From positions 28,683-92,682 of the forward strand of contig NZ_VAUV01000019.1 in NCBI RefSeq assembly GCF_005780165.1: a stretch of 64,000 bases of DNA. The letters run 5' to 3'. Below the pieces are notes generated by a model that made no database searches, was not told the origin of the DNA, and worked only from the letters and a program-made list of their open reading frames with translations. Within the stretch, counting starts at the first letter, position 1. Every line of letters begins with the position of its first letter. This stretch comes from Phragmitibacter flavus. GTDB taxonomy: Bacteria > Verrucomicrobiota > Verrucomicrobiia > Verrucomicrobiales > Verrucomicrobiaceae. Below, piece by piece: positions 39,782 to 47,306 of this stretch. Both the position numbers and the translations under genes were made by a program.

Positions 39782-42031
39782 TCAACGGGTCATCATGGGG
39801 ACGTATTCGGGAATTTCGCCGGTGAGATAGCGGGCGAGCATGCGGGCTTGTAACTCTATGATGCGTCGATAACTGGCTTTGTAGTCGAAGATAGGATGGG
39901 TGATGAGGCTGTTGATGCGCTGCTCGTAGGCTTGAAAAAAGGCTTTGCGTCCGTGTTGGGTGAGATTGATGGCGTCGCCGGCGCGGACAAAATGGGCGGG
40001 GGTGATCATGCGGTTGTTGATGGCGGTGAGCACAGCGCTTTCGGCGATGAGGGGTCGGAATTCTTCCATGAGGTCGAGGGCGAGGGCGGGTCGGCCATGA
40101 CGGGGTTGATGGTAGAAGCCGATGTAAGGATCGTATCCCACGGCGAGGGCGGCGAGGGTGCAGTCTTTGGCCAGAATGCTGTAGGCGAAGGAGAGCAGGG
40201 CGTTGACAGGATCGGCAGGGGGACGTCGGCTGCGTTTGTTGAAGTCGAAGGTGAAAGATGGGTCGATGTCGGAGTTGTTTTCGCTGTTGGCCGTGGATGC
40301 TTGAGGTTCGAGTCCGGGGAGTTCGTCGTCGTCGGGATTGACTTTGATGAGGCCGGCGAAGTTTTGAAAATACAGGTTGGCGGCGGCGCCTTCGATGCCG
40401 AGGAGTTCGGCGATGGAGCGGGCGGCGAGGGCGTCGCTGGCAGCGCGTTTGAGTTTCAAGCTGACGCCGTCGGGGAGGCTGACGTGGTTGCGCATCAGCT
40501 GGGTGCGATGGTTGCGGATTTTTCCGTGAACAAATCGTTGGGCGAGGGCGAGGCAACGTCGAGGGTCCTGGGCGGTATTGAATTGTTCGATGCGGGTGAA
40601 GACATTTTTCAGTCCATGACCGCGGGTGATGCCGTAGAACCAGCCGCTCTGGCTGAAGTAAGCGACGGGGATTTCGGCTTCGCAAAGGGTTTGGATGGCT
40701 TGGGTGGTGATCTGGATGTTGCCGAACAGGGCGAGATGGCTGAGGTCTTTAAGACGGAACTCGCCTTTGGTGGCGGTCTCTTCTTTGACGATGAGAACTT
40801 CACCGCGTTGGGTGACCCTGGCACCCTGGGTGTTGAGATAAAGGGCGCGTTCGTCATCGCGGGCGGCGATGAGTCGACGTGGTGAAAGTTGGGTGGCTGT
40901 GGATGTGGTTGAAGATGTGAGCGTGGGTGAGAGCCGATTTTTCGAGAAGGAGTTGCGGTCGAGGTGGGGCGACGCTTCGGACCAGCGTTGCATGAAGCGG
41001 GTTTCGTCGGGTAGGCAGACGGGGGCGAGGGAGCAACGGACGCACTTGGGGCTGTTGAGCAGGGGTTCGGGTTTGACGGGCGAGGCGGCGACCTGGCGGG
41101 CTTGTTCGATATGGTTGATGATCCATTGCTCAAGCTCGGGGGTCATCTGCAAGGGCACACGCTGGCGGGTTTCCTTGTAATAAATGACGCCCTGATCGCA
41201 ATGGTAGTGGTTGTCGCGCAGGATAAGAATTTGCAGGCCGAGCTGCATTTTGTCGGCGTCCCATAGTTGCACTCCGTTTTCTCCGATGCGGGGCGAGCCG
41301 ACTTTGTAATCGACGGGGGTGACGCTTTGAACGTGGGTCTGGGTTTGGGTTTGGCTTTGGTTTTTTGATGAGGGCGGATCTGGAGTGGCGAAAAGATCGA
41401 GTTCGGGAGTAGTGGCTTTGGTTTTGGATTTGCCTGAGCTCGGGGGCAAGGACGCAGATGCAGGAACGGAGATGGTGGCGAGCTGGACTTCGACGAGGTC
41501 CATTTTGGCGAGGACACCGAGGCGGTCAGAGCCGAGGGTGGCCGAGCGGGAATGGATGGTGTCGGTCTGGACCGCGGTTGGTGTTGTGGAGGCTTCTTGT
41601 TCTTGTTCTTGTTCCGCTTCCGCTGAGGCCGGTGATGCTGGCGCAGAGGCGGCACTGTCTTTGACGCTTGGCATCGCTGAAGGCAGATCGCCGCGACCTT
41701 TGTCGACCTTTTTGTGGATGGCGCTGCCTCGTTCGGTGTCGATGCTTTCGACGAAGACATTGTCGACGAATTCGTAGTAGAAGAGGCGTGGGCAATAGAC
41801 AAATTCATTGAGCATCCGTGCCGGGATGGGATCGGTGAAGACGGCGGAGGTTCGATTGGGGTCGACCGCTGAGGGATTGGCTTCGAGACGTTCGAAGAGG
41901 GGCAGCTCGGGGTGGTCGAGCGGGATGGGAATCGGATCGTAGAGGAATTCGGGCGGGTGCCAAAGATCCGGACGATGCGGATACATCGCACGGGCGGTCC
42001 GGTAGTCGAGGGCCATGTCGAAGTCGCTCAT
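39782..42031 (-). CDS. cas4-cas1: Cas4-Cas1 fusion, spacer acquisition protein
   Basis: A 749-residue fusion as known for type I-G (GSU0057-like). The Cas4 part (about residues 65-360) has LNEFVYCPRLFYYE (first Cys), GSAIHKKVD (His), KMDLVEV (Asp), VDYKVG (Asp/Lys) and the KCVRCSLAPVC cluster, indicating a Fe-S RecB-like nuclease for prespacer trimming and PAM choice. The Cas1 part (about 400-749) has GIEGAAANLY (Glu) and HQPRHGRPALALDLMEE (His, Asp/Glu metal ligands). Two low-complexity inserts (EQEQEQEAS region and QTQTQTHVQ region) interrupt Cas4, and another Asn/Ser/Asp-rich insert lies in Cas1, making it longer than the usual ~550 residues. It precedes cas2 by 20 bp. Confidence 0.95.
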   Translation of the reverse strand: MSDFDMALDYRTARAMYPHRPDLWHPPEFLYDPIPIPLDHPELPLFERLEANPSAVDPNRTSAVFTDPIPARMLNEFVYCPRLFYYEFVDNVFVESIDTERGSAIHKKVDKGRGDLPSAMPSVKDSAASAPASPASAEAEQEQEQEASTTPTAVQTDTIHSRSATLGSDRLGVLAKMDLVEVQLATISVPASASLPPSSGKSKTKATTPELDLFATPDPPSSKNQSQTQTQTHVQSVTPVDYKVGSPRIGENGVQLWDADKMQLGLQILILRDNHYHCDQGVIYYKETRQRVPLQMTPELEQWIINHIEQARQVAASPVKPEPLLNSPKCVRCSLAPVCLPDETRFMQRWSEASPHLDRNSFSKNRLSPTLTSSTTSTATQLSPRRLIAARDDERALYLNTQGARVTQRGEVLIVKEETATKGEFRLKDLSHLALFGNIQITTQAIQTLCEAEIPVAYFSQSGWFYGITRGHGLKNVFTRIEQFNTAQDPRRCLALAQRFVHGKIRNHRTQLMRNHVSLPDGVSLKLKRAASDALAARSIAELLGIEGAAANLYFQNFAGLIKVNPDDDELPGLEPQASTANSENNSDIDPSFTFDFNKRSRRPPADPVNALLSFAYSILAKDCTLAALAVGYDPYIGFYHQPRHGRPALALDLMEEFRPLIAESAVLTAINNRMITPAHFVRAGDAINLTQHGRKAFFQAYEQRINSLITHPIFDYKASYRRIIELQARMLARYLTGEIPEYVPMMTR

Positions 42032-42112
42032 GGTGAAAAGTTTGTTCGAGCGACTATGGTGCCAGAGGGTTGGGATTTCGTAAAGCTAAAGAGAAAAATT
42101 CGCGTTTGGGAG

Positions 42113-42154
42113 TTCTTGGTTCTTGGTTCTTGGTTCTTGGTTCTTGGTTCTTGG
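42113..42154. repeat. Tandem heptanucleotide TTCTTGG, six copies
   Basis: Six perfect tandem units lie in the 145-bp gap between the cas4-cas1 start and the pRiA4b-like gene. The same unit recurs at 51256-51294. Confidence 0.85.
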
Positions 42155-42176
42155 TTTGGCGGAAGCCGGAAGTGGA

Positions 42177-42605
42177 TTACACGTCCTCCTCATCATAATT
42201 GGGATATTGGGTCGGTGGGGTGCCTTGGGTGGTGAGCACGGAACGGAATCGACGTTTTTTCTCGGACGGTTTCACGGCCTTGCAGGTGACGAGGAAATGC
42301 CAGTCGTCGCCGTAATCGAAGTGAAAGATCATTTTTCGTTTCGGTTTGAAAACGGTTGAGACAAGGGTGTTTTGCACGCCTGGATCGTTGTAGTCGGGAT
42401 CGTCGCCCATGTCAGCAAAGAGGGTGTAACGTTCCTTGCTCCGGTAAGGATTTTTCAGGTTGTCACAGAATTCAAACGAGTGATCGAAGTCGAATCCGAT
42501 GGTCTTGATGATGTATTCTGCCAAGTCGTAGAGCGACCATTCTCCGCCAAGCACGATGTCAGCCGAGTAATCGCCGTGTTGAATGGTGAAGTGGTGTTGG
42601 TTCAT
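42177..42605 (-). CDS. Plasmid pRiA4b ORF-3-like protein within the cas operon
   Basis: A 142-residue protein with the hallmarks of the pRiA4b ORF-3-like family: WSLYDLAEYIIKTIGFDFDHSFEF, the calcium-like YNDPGVQNT region, and KMIFHFDYGDDWHFLV. Members are widespread, often near mobile or defence genes, with no established biochemical function. Its ATG overlaps the csb2 stop (ATGA), so it is translationally coupled to the interference genes. A 145-bp gap with a TTCTTGG tandem repeat then separates it from cas4-cas1. It is not a recognised core gene of type I-G. The family call is good; a role in CRISPR function is inference from position only. Confidence 0.85.
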   Translation of the reverse strand: MNQHHFTIQHGDYSADIVLGGEWSLYDLAEYIIKTIGFDFDHSFEFCDNLKNPYRSKERYTLFADMGDDPDYNDPGVQNTLVSTVFKPKRKMIFHFDYGDDWHFLVTCKAVKPSEKKRRFRSVLTTQGTPPTQYPNYDEEDV

Positions 42606-44137
42606 GGAATTGATGAGTGTTGGTCGGCCGGGACAAAGAGACCGAGGCCGAAGTGGGAGCTGTGGCCAATTGCTATTGGACCGGAAATGCTAATAGGAAA
42701 GGTCAGGCGCAAGGCGTATCCGAAATCCTCCGGCGGACGTGCTCCCTTGCGGCGTGCGCGAACGAAATGGCGAAAGCCTATGCTTTCTTCGCGCAAAATT
42801 TCAATGGATTTCGGCGAGGGGAGACTGCGGCTGGTCAGTTCTTCAGTTATCTGTCCCTCAATTGTGTTGCGTCCGTTTTTCTTTGGATGGCGAGGGAGCA
42901 GAAATGGTGTTAGTGACTGCCAGACTTTGGCTTCGCCTAGTATGTGGTTGAGAGCGGGAATTTTTTTGAATTCTTCGCGGGTGCCGCTTCCCGCAAAGCG
43001 CACCTCCACTTCGCCGACGCCGCCTTTCATATAGGTTTTGCGCAGTGAGCGCAGAACGTTTTGAGAACTCTCGGAAAGACCGCCGGGAGTCCAGATGAGG
43101 ATGTGATCGAGATGATTGTCCGCATTCAACAGTGTGAGCGGAAGAATGTGCGCGTGGCGATGTCCGATGGTGGGTTTACGCACTGCGTCCAAGCCGATGA
43201 GTTCGGAGACTGTGTCCGTGTGATTTGCTAGTTTTTGAACTTTAGAGGTAATGGCTTGGTGAAGGAGTTCGGCTTGTGGTAGAGTGCGTTCTCGTAACGG
43301 CATGGGAGAACGGCTGCGGGCGGATGAGGAAAGCGCGAGTAATACGAAGGGAACAGTCGGTCTAGCGGGTCGATTTGCTTTCGGCGTTGGCGCGATGGAA
43401 ATCGCGCTGGCAGAAGGGTGGTCGTAGATGACAAGGCGAGAGCCGGGCGGTGCTGACCAGCCGTGCTTTTGCAGCCATGAAGTTTCAACCTGAAGGGCAC
43501 AAAATAGAGATGGAGCCGGGGCTAGTTTTTTGTTCTTCGGTTTTGGTAGAGAGTTTACCCATTCAGAGTAGATGGGGGAGGAGACCGGCGCGATAAGAGG
43601 TATTTGGTCACAATGCGAGGGTAATGGTGTGCTGTCATCATGCGGAATGGTCCATCCATCGGCAAGAGATGAGGTGAAAGTTGGCACTTGTATGCTCTCA
43701 CATTCAGTCCACGATTCGGCGCGACCAAGATAGGAGAGACGAACGGCGAGTGAGTCGAAAAGCGATTGTTCTTCCTGTGTTAATTCGACGGGCCAGTGAA
43801 CCAGCATGGGCTCGTGGTCCGAGCCCAAGACCGCGCGTGAATCAAGCACGAGTGTTGGGTTCGAGTTGGTAGGCATGTAGTGCCGCGTGTGCGCTCCAGT
43901 GGCTGGTGGAAGCTTGTATGAGGGGAGGGCGGTGGCGAGGTGTTCGATAAGTGACTTGGCTAAAGGAGGTGGCGTGCCATCCAGCCACTCGGGTAGCTTG
44001 GCGTAACCTGTGGCGATGAGGGCGCGGAGGAGTCGCCACGGCGAGGGAGGCCACTCGACCGCGCCTTCGTTCTGGGCTTTGTCCCAGGGAGTGGCGTGGT
44101 AGTGCCCGCCGATGAAACGGATGGAAAGTGTGGGCAT
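42602..44137 (-). CDS. csb2: Csb2, Cas5-Cas6 fusion of type I-G Cascade
   Basis: From the ATG at 44137 the protein has 511 residues. The start MPTLSIRFIGGHYHATPWDKAQNEG matches the GSU0054 (Csb2) family. A RAMP-type N-terminal part serves as Cas5, and the C-terminal part as Cas6, with the glycine-rich loop near the end (IGHSSHFGLGLFVP) and a RHFVRARRKG basic segment for the repeat hairpin. It would process the precursor crRNA at the 8-bp hairpin and stay bound. It lies 14 bp downstream of csb1 and overlaps the pRiA4b-like start. The frame open upstream of 44137 is low complexity and antisense-like. Confidence 0.9.
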   Translation of the reverse strand: MPTLSIRFIGGHYHATPWDKAQNEGAVEWPPSPWRLLRALIATGYAKLPEWLDGTPPPLAKSLIEHLATALPSYKLPPATGAHTRHYMPTNSNPTLVLDSRAVLGSDHEPMLVHWPVELTQEEQSLFDSLAVRLSYLGRAESWTECESIQVPTFTSSLADGWTIPHDDSTPLPSHCDQIPLIAPVSSPIYSEWVNSLPKPKNKKLAPAPSLFCALQVETSWLQKHGWSAPPGSRLVIYDHPSASAISIAPTPKANRPARPTVPFVLLALSSSARSRSPMPLRERTLPQAELLHQAITSKVQKLANHTDTVSELIGLDAVRKPTIGHRHAHILPLTLLNADNHLDHILIWTPGGLSESSQNVLRSLRKTYMKGGVGEVEVRFAGSGTREEFKKIPALNHILGEAKVWQSLTPFLLPRHPKKNGRNTIEGQITEELTSRSLPSPKSIEILREESIGFRHFVRARRKGARPPEDFGYALRLTFPISISGPIAIGHSSHFGLGLFVPADQHSSIP

Positions 44138-44151
44138 GTTGTTGTTTTCGG

Positions 44152-45174
44152 TTATTGCTCGTCGGAGTTCCCTACCTGCAGTTCGGCATCCTCGTCTTCG
44201 CCTTTGCCCTTGGTTAGTTCGTCTTCGTATTTGACGGTTGTTTGCTTGAGAGCGGTTTTGTTGGCGGCAATGGACGCTTTCAATTCTGTCTTCAGATCTT
44301 TGAGCGATGGGAGGCTGAACCCTTCGGGACGGACGGCAGTGATTTCGGAAACTTGGGGTTCCAAGTCGCATGAGGTGCGGAGGCGCAACGCTCCAGATAG
44401 GAGTGCCCGCACTTTGTAGAGTGCTAGAACCAGAAGCAGGTGAGTGGCTTTTTCATCAAGACCGTAACCACGAATCTGATCAAGGTCGAGATTGACGTAG
44501 AGCGTAATGGTTTGCGCCGTGTATTCATCACGTGAGAAAGGCACGTTTCCGAAGCCGGCTCCGGTGTCCCCTTGGGGATTCACATGATCGTTTTTCACTC
44601 CACCGGATGCGGCAACTTTGCTGCCGTCAGCCTCAATGAACGCTGAGAGCGCACGGGCGATGCGGAGGCGTCCTCCGGCGAGAGTTTCTTTCCCTTGCTT
44701 GGCTGCGAGAAATACGCCGTGAATGAGTGCGTTGGCGTCATATTCAAAGAGCGTTTGGGCTAGGAGTCGCCGGTTGATTGGTCCTTCGGCTAGGCCGCCA
44801 AGTGCGTCTTTAAATTCATCGAACAAGGTCTTGTTATCTATTTTACCTGCGAGCAGGTAAGGCGAATTAATTCGATGGGATTCTAGGATTGATGAGGTGA
44901 GGAATTCGCCCTTTCGCTCGACGCGAATGTAGGAGATGCCTTCGGCCGCACCAATGGGTTTCTGACTGGCTGCATCCCAAATTACGCCTTCAAGACGATT
45001 GGCCATTGATTGTGCAGATTCGACAAGAAGTGACTCGCCTTTTCGGGTCTGATAAGTCGCGGCACCGAGCGAAGGGAAGCCGGTGGGCTGAAACCGTTCG
45101 CCCTGAACTGGGCTAAGCGGGATGTTGAAGAGGATGCGATGTGCGTTTTGCAGAGAGTCGAGTTGAATGCTCAT
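44152..45174 (-). CDS. csb1: Csb1, Cas7 backbone subunit of type I-G
   Basis: A 340-residue protein of the GSU0053 (Csb1/Cas7) family. Recognisable segments include FQPTGFPSLGAATYQ, LLVESAQSMANRLE, SSILESHRINSPYLL, LFEYDANALIHGVFLA, and the later LRLRTSCDLEP. Cas7 forms the helical crRNA-binding backbone of the interference complex. The C terminus has a charged, probably disordered tail (KGKGEDEDAELQ). The start codon overlaps the csx17 stop by 4 bp (ATGA), so the two are translationally coupled. Confidence 0.92.
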   Translation of the reverse strand: MSIQLDSLQNAHRILFNIPLSPVQGERFQPTGFPSLGAATYQTRKGESLLVESAQSMANRLEGVIWDAASQKPIGAAEGISYIRVERKGEFLTSSILESHRINSPYLLAGKIDNKTLFDEFKDALGGLAEGPINRRLLAQTLFEYDANALIHGVFLAAKQGKETLAGGRLRIARALSAFIEADGSKVAASGGVKNDHVNPQGDTGAGFGNVPFSRDEYTAQTITLYVNLDLDQIRGYGLDEKATHLLLVLALYKVRALLSGALRLRTSCDLEPQVSEITAVRPEGFSLPSLKDLKTELKASIAANKTALKQTTVKYEDELTKGKGEDEDAELQVGNSDEQ

Positions 45175-47306
45175 TGGTGTAGTTTGTTTTTGGGTTGGTT
45201 GTTATCGGAGACAGAAATGAACGAGCGCAATAGGATGTCGCGTGAGGCGCTGGAGAGCGGGAATGCGAGTGCTGCGGCGAGCAGGCGCGAGTCCCCAGCG
45301 GCGATTGATAGCGGAGGGATGAACCCATGGGCACGCAGATGAGAAGCGGCCAGTCGCGAAGCTGAGGAGAGATCGCCAGAAGATAGGCGGCGAAAGATGT
45401 CGGCGCGAACAGGAATGTCCTTCTGCAAATGGCGAGGATCATTCTGCCAATGACGAGGAGCGAGGCAGAAACGGAACAGAGTGAAGGCATCTTCTGGCGG
45501 CTCACTTCCGATGGGTGAGGCGATGAGAGATGAGTCTTTGTAATCAATCGCCATCAATGCGCGGGCTAAAGACATAATGCGTCCGGTATCTAGCGCTCCT
45601 TGAAGGAATGATGAGATGTCAGAGAGCGAGGCGAAGACGTCGGCAAATTGCATAAGCGTCCGCGAAGTGTCTTTTGCTGAATCAATTAGACGACGGTCGA
45701 GAAAGGCGATGGCGTCTGCGACAAAGTCGCGTCCGGAGCAGACCACGTTGACATCGCCTTTTTCGTCGAGTTGGTTTCCAAATTTGTTGAGTGGCAGAAA
45801 GTAGCGACGAATGCCTCTCTGAGATGCAAATGCCACAGCGAGGCGAAATTCGACAGAACCATCATTCGCTGAAACAAGCCAACCGCTGTGCAGTTTCGGC
45901 ACAATGCCAAATCCGTTTTTTGACGGAGGAAGCGTGGCGGCAAGAGCGTCCGCACCGGAAAGCGCCAGGAGGACATCTTGCCAGCGGAAAGGTGATGTTC
46001 CATCTGCGGCGACGGCAAAAACGGAGTCATTCAATCTGCGAGCGGCAGTAGTGAGCGAGGCAGTGGCGCGTTTTCCGGCAGCCTCGCGGGAAATTCGGCG
46101 CAGATAAGTATCGAGATCGGAAAGCAGGCTTTGATTCGGCTGTGAGACAACTTTCCAACGGCCAAGAGGAACGGCGAAAGTGGACTGACCATTGCGTTCT
46201 ATGTAACCGTAGCGCTCGAACGCGCTTATGCCTCGGGCGACTCCGAGCCGAGCAATGGCACGAGCCATGTCCACTGGTTCGCGAACTGTCATTGGTCCGA
46301 GTTGCGCGCGACCCTCTGAAAGCAAAGCGCGAATCTCACGCAGTGCTGCTGGACGATCCCAAAGCGGAAACCACTGCTCACCACGAGCAGATTTTTCCTT
46401 CATGGATACCGAGGCGTTGCCGATCGAGTTGGCGCGAATGGCGAAGGGAGCCGATGAACTGGAGACACCTGTGGCACCTAGGCGACGCGAGGCTGCTGCG
46501 GCAAATAAAACGGACCCTTCCATGAATAGAATGAAGTCCCATGGATTGACATTGCCTCTACCGTCAAAACCGTTCGAACTGTTTGCACCGCCTGCGGCTC
46601 CCGGCATATATTGTCCGATGCTGTGATTGCCCGTTCCGGTGACTGCGTTGCCATGAAGCGCGTGTTCAAGCAGTGGCGCGGTGTTTTCGGCTGGGGGCGC
46701 ATCCGGCTTTGAAACGTCGAATAGATCGAGGTAACGCTGGCGAAAGTTGTCTGTGAAATCGAGGCGGCCATCGTTCCCGCCCGTTCCCAACAACGAAGGC
46801 CATGCCAATGAAACGTCTGAACCAATAATGACTGCGGCATCAAGCCATTCTAGGAGTGAGCCACGCCAAATCAGCCGACATTGCTTGATGAAATCTGGCT
46901 TCGTCTTGTCGAACTCTTTTTTGGAGTTCACGACTTTGCGCATTTTTGCAAGGAGTGGAACTGCACGAACCTGGACAATGCTATCGCGAAATGGTTTTAG
47001 TCGTGCGGCCTTTGAGTATTCGAAGGACGCTAGGTTCTTTGCAGCCTTATCTCCAGAAGAGAGAAAACCGCTACCTCGATTCCACGGATCAACTACGGGG
47101 GTGGGCGCGTAGCGAGTAAGGAAAAACTCTGCGAGTTCTTCTTTGGTGAGTTTTGTGGAGAGAACAAAAGCTTCATTTTTCCAATAGCCTCGTGCGGAGG
47201 AATCGGCTTGTTCGGATATAAGGCGGAACACGCCTAGTGCCTTGAGATACGAGGCTAGCGGAGTCGGGGAGCACCCAGAGAGAGGAATATCGTTCAGCAT
47301 ACTCAT
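45171..47306 (-). CDS. csx17: Csx17, Cas8g-type large subunit of type I-G
   Basis: A 711-residue protein with the Csx17 pattern: LSGCSPTPLASYLKALGVFRL at the N terminus, then DPWNRGSGF, SLLGTGGNDGRLDFT (the G-T-GGNDGR motif) and GRGNVNPWDFILFMEGS. Csx17 is regarded as the large subunit (Cas8 equivalent) that recognises the PAM. It overlaps cas3 by 4 bp upstream and csb1 by 4 bp downstream. An alternative start is Met3. Codon and base composition from here into cas3 appears less GC-rich than the chromosomal neighbours, in line with horizontal acquisition. Confidence 0.93.
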   Translation of the reverse strand: MSMLNDIPLSGCSPTPLASYLKALGVFRLISEQADSSARGYWKNEAFVLSTKLTKEELAEFFLTRYAPTPVVDPWNRGSGFLSSGDKAAKNLASFEYSKAARLKPFRDSIVQVRAVPLLAKMRKVVNSKKEFDKTKPDFIKQCRLIWRGSLLEWLDAAVIIGSDVSLAWPSLLGTGGNDGRLDFTDNFRQRYLDLFDVSKPDAPPAENTAPLLEHALHGNAVTGTGNHSIGQYMPGAAGGANSSNGFDGRGNVNPWDFILFMEGSVLFAAAASRRLGATGVSSSSAPFAIRANSIGNASVSMKEKSARGEQWFPLWDRPAALREIRALLSEGRAQLGPMTVREPVDMARAIARLGVARGISAFERYGYIERNGQSTFAVPLGRWKVVSQPNQSLLSDLDTYLRRISREAAGKRATASLTTAARRLNDSVFAVAADGTSPFRWQDVLLALSGADALAATLPPSKNGFGIVPKLHSGWLVSANDGSVEFRLAVAFASQRGIRRYFLPLNKFGNQLDEKGDVNVVCSGRDFVADAIAFLDRRLIDSAKDTSRTLMQFADVFASLSDISSFLQGALDTGRIMSLARALMAIDYKDSSLIASPIGSEPPEDAFTLFRFCLAPRHWQNDPRHLQKDIPVRADIFRRLSSGDLSSASRLAASHLRAHGFIPPLSIAAGDSRLLAAALAFPLSSASRDILLRSFISVSDNNQPKNKLHQ

